Shown: one piece after another, positions 1 through 7,978 of the stretch | Position numbering within the stretch: the stretch's first letter is position 1 | Layout: each line of letters opens with the position of its first letter | Source of the DNA: Ignavibacteria bacterium | Lineage (GTDB): Bacteria; Bacteroidota; Ignavibacteria; Tepidaquicellales; Tepidaquicellaceae | DNA: 64,000 nucleotides | NCBI GenBank assembly: GCA_028714695.1 | Contig: JAQTLX010000005.1 | Span: forward strand, 62,001 to 126,000 | Reading direction: 5' to 3' | The notes under the pieces: model-generated | The model's input: the letters and a program-made list of their open reading frames with translations, nothing else | Told to the model about the DNA's origin: nothing | Databases searched by the model: none | Program-made: the position numbers and the translations under genes

Positions 1-752
1 TCTATGGGTGCACGATATACTATTCTGTCGTTCTCAGGTATGCAGACATCAGAAGGACCTATTAAAACATAATTTACTTTATCGAACTTCTCAAGCGATT
101 CGTTTATTAAATCGAAGTCAAACCACTCCGAAACGCTCCCCGTATAAAGAATATTAAAATATCCCTGTTTGAAACACGCTGTATCGGTAAATTTCTGCAA
201 TTCGGATGCAGGAGGTATATCAATTGCATTGTTCAGGACGCTGATGTTCGTTATTCCGTATCTCTTCGTCAAATTATTTTTCAACTGCTCCGAAGAACTA
301 AACACTATATCACTCCGTTGGCATAATCTTTTCTCGAACAGCAGTATTTCGTCTATTGTCTTTTGGTTTTTCTTTGAGCCCTGAAATTCAGTAAAATCAT
401 CCATACAATCATAAACAACCTTAGCCCCGTTTTTAATATATTTCTCCGCATATTTGAAATGTTTCCAACTATTAAACCAGATTATATCGTAACTTTCGTT
501 TACAATATATTTTTTAAATTCGTTTTTCAGAACGGCATCATTCATTATCTTTACAAACGGATTATGTGTAAAAGGAAATTTGTACAATTCAAACAAATTG
601 AGCCTGCCTGTGTCCGCATTTTTCACCTTTCCTGTATATCTTTTTTCAAAAACCACGTCAACTTCATTATTGCGTGAAAGATATTCAGCAATAAAATGAG
701 GTCGCTGTTTTATCCAGTACCAACTATCGCCCATTATGTATAAAATTTTCAT
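1..752 (-). CDS. Glycosyltransferase, GT-B/GT4-like (3' end cut off by window edge)
   Basis: An open frame starts at an ATG (750-752) and runs without a stop off the left edge, giving about 250 residues. It begins MKILYIMGDSWYWIKQRPHF and contains VVYDCMDDF near residue 107, SDIVFSSSEQL (the usual 'suspicious sugar-binding switch' region of GT-B enzymes) and NILYTGSVSEWFD, which resembles the start of the second Rossmann lobe. These fit a GT4-family or TuaH-like enzyme moving a nucleotide-sugar residue onto a surface glycan at the cytoplasmic face. The donor and acceptor cannot be told. It lies 10 nt downstream of a GT2 gene and is the last visible gene of a co-directional polysaccharide operon. 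The C-terminal lobe with the nucleotide-sugar site lies mostly outside the window. Confidence 0.8.
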   Translation of the reverse strand, partial: MKILYIMGDSWYWIKQRPHFIAEYLSRNNEVDVVFEKRYTGKVKNADTGRLNLFELYKFPFTHNPFVKIMNDAVLKNEFKKYIVNESYDIIWFNSWKHFKYAEKYIKNGAKVVYDCMDDFTEFQGSKKNQKTIDEILLFEKRLCQRSDIVFSSSEQLKNNLTKRYGITNISVLNNAIDIPPASELQKFTDTACFKQGYFNILYTGSVSEWFDFDLINESLEKFDKVNYVLIGPSDVCIPENDRIVYRAPI

Positions 753-762
753 CAGCGGATAT

Positions 763-1620
763 TTAACTCATCCATCCCTTAATATACCCTTTTAAAAGCG
801 AAAAATTGATTTTATAACTTACCGTGAAATGACCGCTCAGTAAATATTTGAAGGGTAATAATAAATGAATAAACTTTTTGAAATAATAAAACTTAAATAA
901 TTTATATACGCCGTCTCCAAAACCATAATCATAATATTTCGAACTTGCCTCTTCTATACCGGCAGGCAGTTTCCACAACACAAGCGCATCCGAAGCAAAA
1001 ACAAATTTACAGCCGTTTTCTCTCAGCATGATATCGAATTTTGTATCTTCGCCGTTGTAGGATTTCACGGGATAACCGCCGACAGACTCCCAGCAACTTT
1101 TTTTAAAAGCAATACTTCGCGAAGACGGTAAAAAAGTATCGGCTTTAACAGTTTCCTTTACGGGCAGAAATATTTTTTTAAATATTTCCTGAAAATCATT
1201 TTCAACGATAGGTTCATACCAGCCGGATACGACATCTACATTCAAATCTTCAAATGGTCTTGTGATATTGTTAAGCCAATCTTTATCAAGAAGGCAGCCT
1301 GCATCAGTAACGGCAATTATTTCATTTTTTGAAACCTCAATTGCTTTGTTTCTGGCTAACGCTATCGGGGCTGCAGACTTTTTTTTAGAAAATAATTCGT
1401 CATCAATAAGATTAATCTTAAGAAACGGATTGTCTGCAGAATATTTTCTTATAATACCGGCAGTACCGTCCGGTGATTTTCCATCTACTATTATAAATTC
1501 ATCGGCATAACGAGTTTGATTCCTATAGCAGTCAAGAAAGTCAATTATTGAATCTGACTCATTATATACTGCCGTAATCAACGAAACATTATTTAAATAT
1601 GTTCGTTTTTCTTTTTCCAT
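763..1620 (-). CDS. Glycosyltransferase family 2
   Basis: Probable GT-A fold transferase adding a sugar to a surface polysaccharide or lipid-linked intermediate. The start of the fold is clear: VSLITAVYNESDSI near residue 12, then DEFIIVDGKSPDGT (the nucleotide-binding loop, usually VDDGSTDGT) and AVTDAGCLLDKDW, where the TDAG stands at the metal-binding DxD position. A hydrophobic, basic tail near the C-terminus may touch the membrane. Two starts are possible: ATG at 1653 (296 aa) or ATG at 1620 (285 aa). I prefer 1620, because it precedes the conserved core closely and cuts the overlap with the upstream GT4 gene to 28 nt. It is part of the minus-strand glycan operon. Confidence 0.85.
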   Translation of the reverse strand: MEKEKRTYLNNVSLITAVYNESDSIIDFLDCYRNQTRYADEFIIVDGKSPDGTAGIIRKYSADNPFLKINLIDDELFSKKKSAAPIALARNKAIEVSKNEIIAVTDAGCLLDKDWLNNITRPFEDLNVDVVSGWYEPIVENDFQEIFKKIFLPVKETVKADTFLPSSRSIAFKKSCWESVGGYPVKSYNGEDTKFDIMLRENGCKFVFASDALVLWKLPAGIEEASSKYYDYGFGDGVYKLFKFYYFKKFIHLLLPFKYLLSGHFTVSYKINFSLLKGYIKGWMS

Positions 1621-2624
1621 AATTTGTAATAATTTTCTTTCATTCTGCTCCAACTATGTTCCAGTGAAAACTTGTACGCGGCTTCTTTTCTTGTTTTATC
1701 ATTAAGCGCCTGCTCAACCGCTTTGATTATTTCTTCGGTTGAAGATGCCGGAAAAAGCATCTCCTCAGAATGCGGTATCATTGTAAAATAATCTTTTTTC
1801 AACTCATTATCGTAATACGCTACAACACTTTTTTTGTAAGAAAATGCCTCCAGCATGGAAAGGTATCCCGGTACGAAGACTATTTTAGCGTGTTTTAAAT
1901 ATTCGTCGATATCCTTCACATTGCCCTTAAACTCAATGTTCTCATTCGCGTCAAGTATTGACTTAAGGCTGCCTTCTCCACAGACTATCATTTTGAGTTC
2001 ATGATGAACAGAATGAATCATTTTGAATGCAGTAACGAATTTATCAATACCGGTATCCTTTTCAAGACGGCCGATAAAGACCATTGTATTGTTTTCTTCA
2101 ACGAAAGAATCGGTTTTGGTAACGGCTCCATAAGTTATTATATCGGCATTAGTTCCGTACCACTTCGTGATATAATCACCGATACATATATTTCCGTTAG
2201 TAAGCCTTTCGAATAGTTTTCTTTTTCTTATACAGTTTTGTTCAGGCGGAAAATCGCCCTCCCAGCCGTGATAAGTAATGTAAAATTTTCGTTTGAATAA
2301 TTTCAATGGGATGAACAGTGCCGGCAAAAGATAATAAGCCGCACTGAAATCATGAAAATGAATTATATCATATTTTCCGAAAAACAGAAACTGTAAAAAA
2401 AATTTTACGTTGATATACAGTTTTATGAATAAACCGTTTCCTTTTCTGTACCTGATTATTTTTTCGCCTCCAAAATCAGCAGCATCTGATTCTGCAGAAT
2501 CCGAAAATGTAAAAACAGTAACCGTGTTGGAATCTTTAATAAGTTCGCGGCTCAGATGCGATATGTGTTTCTCAACGCCTCCTATATGAGGCAAATATTT
2601 TTCCGTAAGGAATAAAATATTCAT
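1593..2624 (-). CDS. Glycosyltransferase family 4
   Basis: A 343-residue GT-B enzyme. The N-terminus MNILFLTEKYLPHIGGVEKH has the GGVE(K/R) signature of GT4 acceptor-side lobes. ICIGDYITKWYG marks the inter-lobe region. NTMVFIGRLEKDTGIDKFVTA is the donor-side lobe start, and VFVPGYLSMLEAFSYKKSVV carries the E-x7-E-like motif region, here with only one clear glutamate (LEAF). It likely uses a nucleotide-activated hexose in surface glycan assembly; the specificity cannot be told. The start overlaps the stop of the upstream methyltransferase gene by 4 nt, so the two are probably translationally coupled. Confidence 0.87.
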   Translation of the reverse strand: MNILFLTEKYLPHIGGVEKHISHLSRELIKDSNTVTVFTFSDSAESDAADFGGEKIIRYRKGNGLFIKLYINVKFFLQFLFFGKYDIIHFHDFSAAYYLLPALFIPLKLFKRKFYITYHGWEGDFPPEQNCIRKRKLFERLTNGNICIGDYITKWYGTNADIITYGAVTKTDSFVEENNTMVFIGRLEKDTGIDKFVTAFKMIHSVHHELKMIVCGEGSLKSILDANENIEFKGNVKDIDEYLKHAKIVFVPGYLSMLEAFSYKKSVVAYYDNELKKDYFTMIPHSEEMLFPASSTEEIIKAVEQALNDKTRKEAAYKFSLEHSWSRMKENYYKLWKKKNEHI

Positions 2625-3379
2625 ATTTTTTGCGCTGAAATGATTATATCTGATTCTCCAAATAACTTAAGGAAAACTTTTTCATCAATAAACTTCACCA
2701 TATCTTTAATAAAGCCTCTATTGAACCTCATGGCTTTCTGTCCGATTTTATCATTGAACAGCCAGTTCCGCAGATAACCTTCGCATAACTTCAGTTCATT
2801 AATCTTAAATCCGCATTCAGCAAGTAAATTACTTATTATTTCCTTATTATACCTTCTTAAATGTCCCACCCTTTCATCAAATGGATTTATTCCGTCATAC
2901 TTTTTCAGATACTTCTTATGGAGCGGGGCATTAAGCGAAGGAACCGACATAAGCAGGAATCCGTTGTTTTTCAGCAAGCCGTAAATTTTCTTCAATGCTC
3001 CTTTATCGTCATCAAGATGTTCAAGCACTTCGGTTAACATAACGACATCATATACACTCAAATCGGTATAATTCATGAAATTCTCCGATAGGAATTCAAT
3101 GTTATCGGCTTTTAAATAATCCTTTGATTTTTGCGCTTCCGCTATTGCTTTCACTGATAAATCGACTGCTTTTATTCCGGATACCAAACGGGATGCCCAT
3201 AAACTGAAGATACCGCTTCCGCATCCGATATCAAGCACTACATCGGTTCTTTTAAGATATTTTTTATAAATCGGGATATGATTCATTAACGTGAATTCCC
3301 TTTCACGCGGGAATTCTTTGAAGTACGATGTGCCTTCGTGAAACTTTTCATATAAATCATTATTATTTTCCATTGTCAA
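2621..3379 (-). CDS. Class I SAM-dependent methyltransferase
   Basis: 252 residues. Motif I is VVLDIGCGSGIFSLWA at about residues 47-62, followed by the acidic motif II region (GIKAVDLS), YDVVMLTEVLEHLDDD (motif IV/post-I, typical of UbiG/COQ5-like Methyltransf_11/23 enzymes) and a motif near GFLLMSVPSLN. Position and family fit methylation of a glycan or lipid-linked intermediate made by the adjoining glycosyltransferases. Start: ATG at 3379 (MTMENN), with a second ATG at 3373. Both overlap the 3' end of the flippase gene by 11-17 nt. The substrate is unknown. Confidence 0.85.
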   Translation of the reverse strand: MTMENNNDLYEKFHEGTSYFKEFPREREFTLMNHIPIYKKYLKRTDVVLDIGCGSGIFSLWASRLVSGIKAVDLSVKAIAEAQKSKDYLKADNIEFLSENFMNYTDLSVYDVVMLTEVLEHLDDDKGALKKIYGLLKNNGFLLMSVPSLNAPLHKKYLKKYDGINPFDERVGHLRRYNKEIISNLLAECGFKINELKLCEGYLRNWLFNDKIGQKAMRFNRGFIKDMVKFIDEKVFLKLFGESDIIISAQKI

Positions 3380-4664
3380 TTTTCTTATATGAGTTAATTT
3401 TACTTTTAATAATAATACCGGTAATGATAAAACCCGTTAATTCGTTTCCTATGAGCGAAATGGCTGACGCAAGCGGTCCGATAACAGGCAGTAAAATTAC
3501 ATTAATAAGGACAACAATAAGCAATTGCAGAAGATTTATCATCCAGTATTTTCTTACAAGTCCGAGATTGTAGCCTATAATTCCTACCGGGCAGACCAAT
3601 ATTGAAATGCTGTATCTGAAACAAAGTAACTGGCTGATAAGAATGGATGAATTGTAATCTTTGCCGTACATAAACGGAATCATGTACGGAGCGGCAATTG
3701 AATACAAAACCGCAAAAAGAAATATCAAAAAACTTACTTTAATAGTTTTCTTTAAAAACTTTATTGTTTCTTCATATTTAATCAATCGTGAGGAACGCGG
3801 CCAAAGCGAAGTATTAAATGCATTCAGAAACATCATAAGAGGCATTGAAAGTTTCATTGAAACATTATATATGCCCACCTGCGATTTATCCAGATAATGC
3901 CCCATAAGCCAGACATCAGCCTGCATAGTAATGATTACAAACACAGAGGCAAGCACCATGAAAAACGCAAACGAGTCAGGTTCCGCGCCTTCGATTGAAT
4001 CTTTTCCCGCATAAATATCTTTCGGCGCTTTAAATAATTTCTTCAGACCTGTTTTTTTTGCTTCTTTAAAATCAGAAAACTTAAAAATTATACTCCGGGG
4101 AACAATAGCAAGAAACATTAACGCGCCCAATCCGTTTGAAATAATTGAGACAAGAATTACTTTTTCAATAGTCCATAATCCGAATGCTGCAATCGTTACT
4201 ATGCCGGCCAAATTTATTATAGTCTGACAAATTGATACGAAAGCATTTTTACCGAATTTTTTTAAGGACTGGAAATATATGATTGGTATAGTGGAAAATA
4301 AACTAAAAAAAACAATCAGCAGATTAATTTTAATCAGCCCTGAGATTCCTTCCACATTCCAGAAATTTTCCGAAATAATCGCGGCGGAAAAATAAATAAC
4401 GGCGAATAAGACTGCCGCAAGAACAATCCTGATTCTCAAAGCCCATCTCAATACGGAATGCTGTAAATCCGTATTATCATTACCCGCAAATCTTGAAGCA
4501 AATCTGATAGCAGTCTGATTTATCCCGAGATCCGAAAAACCGCTTACAAGCGATGAAAGACTTACTATCAGGACATATTTGCCGAGTTGTTCCGGTCCCA
4601 GCCCCCTCGCTATTAATATCGAAATAATAAAACCCGATGCCGCAGTAGTTATCTGGGGAAGCAT
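3363..4664 (-). CDS. Polysaccharide flippase (Wzx/MOP superfamily)
   Basis: A polytopic membrane protein of at least 433 residues with about 12-14 hydrophobic segments. The family signature near the N-terminus is LIARGLGPEQLGKYVLI…FSDLGINQ. Its role would be to flip undecaprenyl-linked oligosaccharide across the inner membrane, for the glycan built by the downstream transferases. The start is doubtful. The first ATG (4664) opens directly inside TM1, while family members usually have 10-20 residues before it. The same frame stays open upstream with a protein-like reading (…IKNDVLNSKEGIRDLGLT), but has no ATG, GTG or TTG before it meets the small ORF region. A non-standard start such as ATT, or a damaged start, is possible. 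Confidence 0.85.
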   Translation of the reverse strand: MLPQITTAASGFIISILIARGLGPEQLGKYVLIVSLSSLVSGFSDLGINQTAIRFASRFAGNDNTDLQHSVLRWALRIRIVLAAVLFAVIYFSAAIISENFWNVEGISGLIKINLLIVFFSLFSTIPIIYFQSLKKFGKNAFVSICQTIINLAGIVTIAAFGLWTIEKVILVSIISNGLGALMFLAIVPRSIIFKFSDFKEAKKTGLKKLFKAPKDIYAGKDSIEGAEPDSFAFFMVLASVFVIITMQADVWLMGHYLDKSQVGIYNVSMKLSMPLMMFLNAFNTSLWPRSSRLIKYEETIKFLKKTIKVSFLIFLFAVLYSIAAPYMIPFMYGKDYNSSILISQLLCFRYSISILVCPVGIIGYNLGLVRKYWMINLLQLLIVVLINVILLPVIGPLASAISLIGNELTGFIITGIIIKSKINSYKKIDNGK

Positions 4665-4774
4665 TGTAAGGCCAAGGTCCCGAATACCCTCCTTAGAATT
4701 TAATACATCGTTCTTTATGAAATCGAATATTTTAATGATATATAATTTTATTGAAAAAATAGTTTGAAAAGTAA

Positions 4775-4924
4775 TTATACTCTCAATATCGCATAGTAGA
4801 AATCTGATTGAATACCGATTACAGACGGAGATATGTATGAATTGATAAAATTATCCTTCGTTTTTACTGCATGCCAATCCACGTTATAAAAATAATTTTC
4901 TTCAATCAACATTTCGCAAAGCAT
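4775..4924 (-). CDS. Orphan 49-residue ORF
   Basis: A small open frame (ATG at 4922-4924, stop TAA at 4775-4777) fills most of the gap between the PrsW gene and the flippase. It begins MLCEMLIEENYFYNVDW and ends YYAILRV. It starts 12 nt after the PrsW stop codon in the same direction. No signal peptide, transmembrane segment or recognised domain is visible. The frame in which the flippase reads upstream runs across it, so one of the two is probably not translated. It could be a real small protein, the remnant of a larger gene, or chance. Confidence 0.3.
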   Translation of the reverse strand: MLCEMLIEENYFYNVDWHAVKTKDNFINSYISPSVIGIQSDFYYAILRV

Positions 4925-4935
4925 ACAACTACTAT

Positions 4936-5937
4936 TTACTGTTTGTAATAATAATTCATATGTGCATTATAAAACATCATCTGAATTGCGTATCTCAGTT
5001 GTTCGATTTCCTGGTCGTAAAGAGCCTTCGTCTTTCCTTTAAGATGTTTCGACTGATATTTTCTTAAAGCAAGCAGCACGGAATTTTTCACATATTCTTT
5101 CTGATTGACGCCCTGCGGACACCAGCCGTATTTATTCCGCCTCGATACATAGGGCAGATATTTCAAATGCTCCGCGGGAATAAGCCCCCTGTTCGACTCA
5201 TCCTGCAGTTCTCTTGAAATGGATTTTGCTTCCATATAAACTGCAATCTGAAACACGGCAATCCAGGAAAAGAAATATAATATAAGAAATAAAAATCCGA
5301 TGACGGTTGTCTCTTCAAAACTAACTGTTAGATTCCACGAAAAATGAAGGAACATCGCAGCGATGTAACCGAGCGGAACAAGAAACATTTTGTAACCAAT
5401 AGGCTTGAACTTCGCGTAACCAATAAATCCGCCGAATGTTGCCGTTGACATGCAGTGCATGACGGCGGAAAACAATGTTCTGATAACTACAAGATAAAGC
5501 CATGACATCGGTTCAGTTCCGTAGTTCAGGAAATAAAGAAAATTTTCCGTCATTCCGAATCCAAGTCCTATGGCGCCTCCGTAAACAACGCCGTCGACAA
5601 CTCCGTCAAATTTCCGCGAAAAGGACATTATCACGACAAACATCCCTTTTGTAAATTCTTCAATAAGCGGAGCCGTAATTATTGCGCCAGATAAATCGTT
5701 CAATTCAGCCGAATCCGCTCCGAAAAGCATTTGTATGCCGAGCGTCAAAGGTATCTGGAAGATTAAACTTCCTATAATACCAAGCACTATCGCTCCCGTT
5801 GCTCCCCAGAAAAAATTCATGAACACAATCCAGAACGGGTCACGCTCGTTTCTGTCCATCCACCAGATTACAAGCAAATAAATGAACATCGGCACAACGG
5901 CTGCTATTAAAGACATGAAAGCCAGAATGAACTGCAT
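4936..5937 (-). CDS. PrsW-family intramembrane metalloprotease
   Basis: 333 residues with about 8 hydrophobic helices. All PrsW (peptidase M82/CAAX-like) hallmarks are present: LIEEFTKG at residues 91-98 (EExxK), FGMTEN at 127-132, an AVMHCMSTATFG block around His161, and LHFSWN at 197-202 (HxxWN). In Bacillus the family does site-1 cleavage of an anti-sigma factor; the substrate here is unknown and no anti-sigma gene is adjacent. A soluble basic tail of ~90 residues follows the last helix. The start ATG lies 1 nt after the biotin carrier gene, implying co-transcription with the carboxylase genes. Confidence 0.88.
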   Translation of the reverse strand: MQFILAFMSLIAAVVPMFIYLLVIWWMDRNERDPFWIVFMNFFWGATGAIVLGIIGSLIFQIPLTLGIQMLFGADSAELNDLSGAIITAPLIEEFTKGMFVVIMSFSRKFDGVVDGVVYGGAIGLGFGMTENFLYFLNYGTEPMSWLYLVVIRTLFSAVMHCMSTATFGGFIGYAKFKPIGYKMFLVPLGYIAAMFLHFSWNLTVSFEETTVIGFLFLILYFFSWIAVFQIAVYMEAKSISRELQDESNRGLIPAEHLKYLPYVSRRNKYGWCPQGVNQKEYVKNSVLLALRKYQSKHLKGKTKALYDQEIEQLRYAIQMMFYNAHMNYYYKQ

Positions 5938-5938
5938 A

Positions 5939-6463
5939 CTATACCTCGAATTTTATTAAAACCTGATTTTTGTCAACGGGTGTTTTTTCCTCAACCAGTA
6001 TCTTTTGCACTTTGCAGTTTGCCGCTGCCTTGAGTTCGTTCTCCATCTTCATGGCTTCAAGCACTATAAGCACGTCTCCTTTCTTAACTTCATCGCCTTC
6101 TTTTACGTTTATCTTTACAATCGCTCCCGGCATCGGAGAAACCAATTCGTTCTTAATTTTAATTTCGCCGCGATTGCGCGCGAACTTTTCAGTGAGCAGT
6201 TCAAGTTCGCTTTTGCATACAAGCGAATACGCTTTGGAATCATACTCTAATATAAATTCCGTGTTTTTAATTTCACTGTCCGGAACTGCTTCCGATTTTA
6301 TAAGGTAATTTTTCTCGTCAACTCTTAAAAGAATAAGTTCATCGGTAATAAACTTGTATTCAAAATTTGATTTATCGCCGTTTTTAAAAACCACTTCATT
6401 CAAACCGAATTCGGTTTCGACAGGTGTTTCCACTCCTTCAATGTTTATAAAATACTTTCTCAT
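5939..6463 (-). CDS. Biotin carboxyl carrier protein (acyl-CoA carboxylase type)
   Basis: 174 residues. The C-terminal biotinyl domain starts at about residue 107 with VSPMPGAIVKINVKEGD and carries VLIVLEAMKMENEL, with biotinyl Lys139. The first ~100 residues form a β-rich region resembling the BT/linker domain between the carboxylase and carrier parts of propionyl-CoA carboxylase alpha. Together with the next gene it looks like a PccA-type alpha chain encoded as two proteins, rather than the AccB of fatty-acid synthesis (no Pro/Ala-rich linker). It carries carboxybiotin to a carboxyltransferase that is not encoded in this window. 1 nt separates it from each neighbour. Confidence 0.88.
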   Translation of the reverse strand: MRKYFINIEGVETPVETEFGLNEVVFKNGDKSNFEYKFITDELILLRVDEKNYLIKSEAVPDSEIKNTEFILEYDSKAYSLVCKSELELLTEKFARNRGEIKIKNELVSPMPGAIVKINVKEGDEVKKGDVLIVLEAMKMENELKAAANCKVQKILVEEKTPVDKNQVLIKFEV

Positions 6464-6464
6464 A

Positions 6465-7973
6465 TTAATAAAGATCCTTTCTTTTCAGCCAGCCGCTTTT
6501 TTTGACAGAGGATTTTGAAGTGATGTTTTTACCGCCGGTTTGCTTTTCATTTTTCTCTTTGAATATTGCCCCGGCAATTGCCAGCGCTTTCTGAAGTTCC
6601 GCATCAATTTCGATTTTCGATTCTGCGAGCCTTGGCAGAAAAACTCTTTCAACAAACTGTGTGTTGTAATCTCCTTCTATATACTCCGGACATTTAAGGA
6701 GGTTAAGAAGGAAACTTATATTTGTCTTAACACCTACTACAGTATAATTCCTTAATGCCCTTTCCATCTTTTCAATTGCAAGTTTCCGGTCGGGGGCATA
6801 AGAAATAAGTTTCGCAATCATTGAATCGTAAAAAATCGAAATTTCGTTTCCCTGTTCAATGCCCGTATCCTCGCGCATTCCGTTCCCGAGATTTCTTCCA
6901 ATGTATTTCAGTTTGCCCGTCGAGGGCATGAAATTACTGTCAGGGTCTTCAGCACAGATACGGCATTCCAGCGCCGCGCCGTTAAATTTGATATCTTCCT
7001 GTTTCCATTTCAGTTTTTCACCTGAAGCGATTAACAACTGTTCTTTAACCAGATCAATACCCGTTCTCATTTCAGTTATCGGATGTTCCACCTGCAGACG
7101 CGTGTTAACTTCAAGAAAATAAAAATTCTTGTCTTTGTCTACCATAAACTCAACCGTTCCCGCATTTGAATATCCCGCTGCAAGCGCTATACGCTTTGCG
7201 CACTCTCCCATCCTGTACCTCAAATCTTCGTCCATGATTGCCGAAGGAGTCTCTTCAATTATTTTCTGATGCCGTCTCTGCATCGAGCATTCGCGTTCGC
7301 CGAGATGAACCGCATTGCCGTGTTCATCCACAAGTATCTGAAATTCAATGTGTCTTGGCGAGTCCACGTATTTCTCTATAAAGACGCTGTCATCTCCGAA
7401 TGCAGAGCGCGCTTCGTTCTGAGCCATTCTTAAAGAACTATCCAGTTCGTCCATAGTTCTTACAACACGCATTCCTTTTCCGCCGCCGCCTGCCGATGCT
7501 TTTATCATTATCGGAAAACCGATTTTATCTGCAATCTTTTTCGCTTCTTCACCGTCTTTTACGGCATTCTCCGTTCCCGCGACAACGGGCACTTTATTTT
7601 TCACAGCCAGTTGTTTCGCGTGAGTCTTGCTGCCAAGGTCTTGTATGGCGTCATGAGATGGACCAATAAACTTAATGCCGGAATCATTGCACATTTTAGC
7701 GAAGAAACTTCTTTCGGATAAAAAACCGTATCCGGGATGTATTGCTTCCGCACCCGATTTTTTCGCAACTTCCAGAATTTTGTCGGCAAGCAAATAACTT
7801 TTTGCCGCCGGTGACTCGCCTATATGATAAGCCTCGTCCGCGATTTTAGTATACATCGAATACCTATCGAAATTCGAAAACACGGCAACCGTCTTAATAC
7901 CCATTTCACGCGCGGTATTAATAATCCTTACCGCTATTTCTCCTCTGTTCGCGATTAATATTTTTTTAAACAT
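6465..7973 (-). CDS. Biotin carboxylase subunit (acetyl-/propionyl-CoA carboxylase type)
   Basis: 502 residues, ATP-grasp fold. Present in order are KKILIANRGEIAVRII, HPGYGFLSE, the glycine-rich ATP lid KASAGGGGKGMRVV, GERECSMQRRHQK (bicarbonate/biotin region), and YFLEVNTRLQVEHP with the metal-binding Glu and Asn and the catalytic Arg. The C-terminal domain ends in a basic, low-complexity tail after about residue 470. It performs ATP-dependent carboxylation of biotin on the adjacent carrier protein. I give no symbol because accC and pccA-like enzymes cannot be separated here; the PccA-like carrier next door favours an acyl-CoA (for example propionyl-CoA) carboxylase. The partner carboxyltransferase is missing from the window. 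Confidence 0.92.
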   Translation of the reverse strand: MFKKILIANRGEIAVRIINTAREMGIKTVAVFSNFDRYSMYTKIADEAYHIGESPAAKSYLLADKILEVAKKSGAEAIHPGYGFLSERSFFAKMCNDSGIKFIGPSHDAIQDLGSKTHAKQLAVKNKVPVVAGTENAVKDGEEAKKIADKIGFPIMIKASAGGGGKGMRVVRTMDELDSSLRMAQNEARSAFGDDSVFIEKYVDSPRHIEFQILVDEHGNAVHLGERECSMQRRHQKIIEETPSAIMDEDLRYRMGECAKRIALAAGYSNAGTVEFMVDKDKNFYFLEVNTRLQVEHPITEMRTGIDLVKEQLLIASGEKLKWKQEDIKFNGAALECRICAEDPDSNFMPSTGKLKYIGRNLGNGMREDTGIEQGNEISIFYDSMIAKLISYAPDRKLAIEKMERALRNYTVVGVKTNISFLLNLLKCPEYIEGDYNTQFVERVFLPRLAESKIEIDAELQKALAIAGAIFKEKNEKQTGGKNITSKSSVKKSGWLKRKDLY

Positions 7974-7978
7974 AGGCT

